A stretch of 6,792 bases of DNA. Source: Methylovirgula sp. GTDB lineage: Bacteria > Pseudomonadota > Alphaproteobacteria > Rhizobiales > Beijerinckiaceae. Position 1 is the stretch's first letter. Every line of letters starts with the position of its first letter. Shown here one piece after another: positions 6,579 through 6,792 of this stretch. The notes below the pieces were generated by a model, which saw nothing but the letters and a program-made list of their open reading frames with translations, was not told where the DNA came from and searched no databases. The stretch covers positions 1 through 6,792 of the forward strand of contig JANXSV010000074.1 of assembly GCA_025356505.1 (NCBI GenBank). Direction: 5' to 3'. Made by a program: the position numbers and the translations under genes.

Positions 6579-6609
6579 TTGTTCGACCATACGGGCCACT
6601 GTATTTAAT
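6579..6609 (+). promoter_or_regulatory. Weak candidate promoter for petA
   Basis: TTTAAT at 6604-6609 matches 5 of 6 of the -10 consensus. The only -35-like hexamer at a plausible distance is TTGTTC (6579-6584), 3 of 6, with a long 19-bp spacer. Transcription would start near 6616, so the leader would begin almost exactly at the alternative stems described for 6619-6645. Low confidence. Confidence 0.25.
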
Positions 6610-6618
6610 TTGAACGAA

Positions 6619-6645
6619 GGTCGGCCCTAAAAAGCCGATCGGCTT
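6619..6645 (+). repeat. Two mutually exclusive stems upstream of petA
   Basis: GGTCGGC (6619-6625) can pair with GCCGATC (6634-6640) as seven pairs including one G-U around an 8-nt A-rich loop. The same 3' strand is also part of a perfect 14-bp palindrome at 6632-6645 (AAGCC-GATC-GGCTT). Both cannot form in one RNA. The structure ends 17 nt before the GGGGG ribosome-binding site. It could be an RNA switch, a protein-binding palindrome, or chance. Confidence 0.4.
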
Positions 6646-6662
6646 ACTTGAAATGGAAGTTT

Positions 6663-6667
6663 GGGGG
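6663..6667 (+). promoter_or_regulatory. Shine-Dalgarno-like G-run deciding the petA TTG start
   Basis: GGGGG lies 5 nt before TTG 6673. An in-frame stop (TGA, 6649-6651) limits the start to 6652 onward, and the only start-like codons in that interval are TTG 6661 and TTG 6673. The G-run favours 6673. Confidence 0.6.
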
Positions 6668-6672
6668 TTCTT

Positions 6673-6792
6673 TTGTCTACCTCGTCACATGCACAAATTG
6701 ATTCCGACGCTCCAGAGCCCTCGCGCAGGGATTTTCTCTACATCGCTACAGGCGCAGTTGCGGCTGTTGGTGTCGGTGGGGTAGCTTGGCCG
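6673..6792 (+). CDS. petA: Ubiquinol-cytochrome c reductase iron-sulfur (Rieske) subunit, N-terminus (partial)
   Basis: Rieske subunit of cytochrome bc1, which takes electrons from ubiquinol at the outer face of the inner membrane and passes them to cytochrome c1. Only the first 40 codons are in the window. They show a polar N-terminal region, then a twin-arginine motif SRRDFL at residues 17-22, then YIATGAVAAVGVGGVAWP, the start of the single transmembrane anchor. This matches alphaproteobacterial PetA, which is exported by Tat and keeps its anchor. The iron-sulfur-binding motifs lie beyond the edge. The start appears to be TTG: no ATG or GTG is available in frame between the upstream stop at 6649 and the conserved region. 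petB and petC would be expected next but are not seen. The KAP gene lies 241 bp upstream on the same strand. Confidence 0.92.
   Translation, partial: MSTSSHAQIDSDAPEPSRRDFLYIATGAVAAVGVGGVAWP

Noticed and set aside
6555..6586. Stem TCGAAC (6556-6561) with GTTCGA (6581-6586) and repeated CGAACGG words (6509, 6557)
   Set aside because: The arms are only six bases with a 19-nt loop, and the repeated word is too short to distinguish from chance.

Overview
The window looks like a chromosomal core region of an alphaproteobacterium, most likely of the Hyphomicrobiales/Rhizobiales group. The evidence is the stand-alone AroQ-type chorismate mutase divergent from metX-metW, the carA/YqeY divergent pair, and a Rieske protein whose N-terminus carries a twin-arginine signal typical of alphaproteobacterial PetA. 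Base composition is moderately GC-rich and looks even throughout. I see no transposase, integrase, tRNA, rRNA or CRISPR array.

Layout. (1) 1-452, minus strand: the N-terminal 150 codons of a chorismate mutase (aromatic amino acid branch), running off the left edge. (2) 453-668: a divergent intergenic region rich in small repeats, with inverted repeats at 491-503 and 515-530, a repeated octamer, five GCAAR repeats, and a weak candidate metX promoter. (3) 669-2515, plus strand: metX and metW, overlapping by ATGA, a two-gene methionine biosynthesis operon. (4) 2512-3720, minus strand: carA, convergent with metW and sharing a CTAG tetranucleotide that supplies both stop codons. (5) 3821-4270, plus strand: a GatB/YqeY-domain protein, divergent from carA. 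(6) 4407-6431, plus strand: a 674-residue membrane-anchored KAP-family P-loop NTPase starting at GTG behind a strong GGAGG; its function is unknown. (7) 6432-6672: an intergenic region with an 8-bp hairpin and two overlapping, mutually exclusive stems. (8) 6673-6792, plus strand: the first 40 codons of petA (Rieske iron-sulfur subunit of cytochrome bc1), which appears to start at TTG and runs off the right edge.

How the genes fit together. Most of the window is housekeeping metabolism: phenylalanine/tyrosine precursor synthesis, homoserine acylation for methionine, carbamoyl phosphate for arginine and pyrimidines, and the respiratory bc1 complex. The exception is the KAP NTPase, which no neighbour explains. 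I did not find a convincing new multi-gene system. The items most worth a second look are the KAP protein with its atypical Walker B, the repeat-rich and possibly pseudoknotted metX upstream region, and the alternative hairpins in the petA leader.
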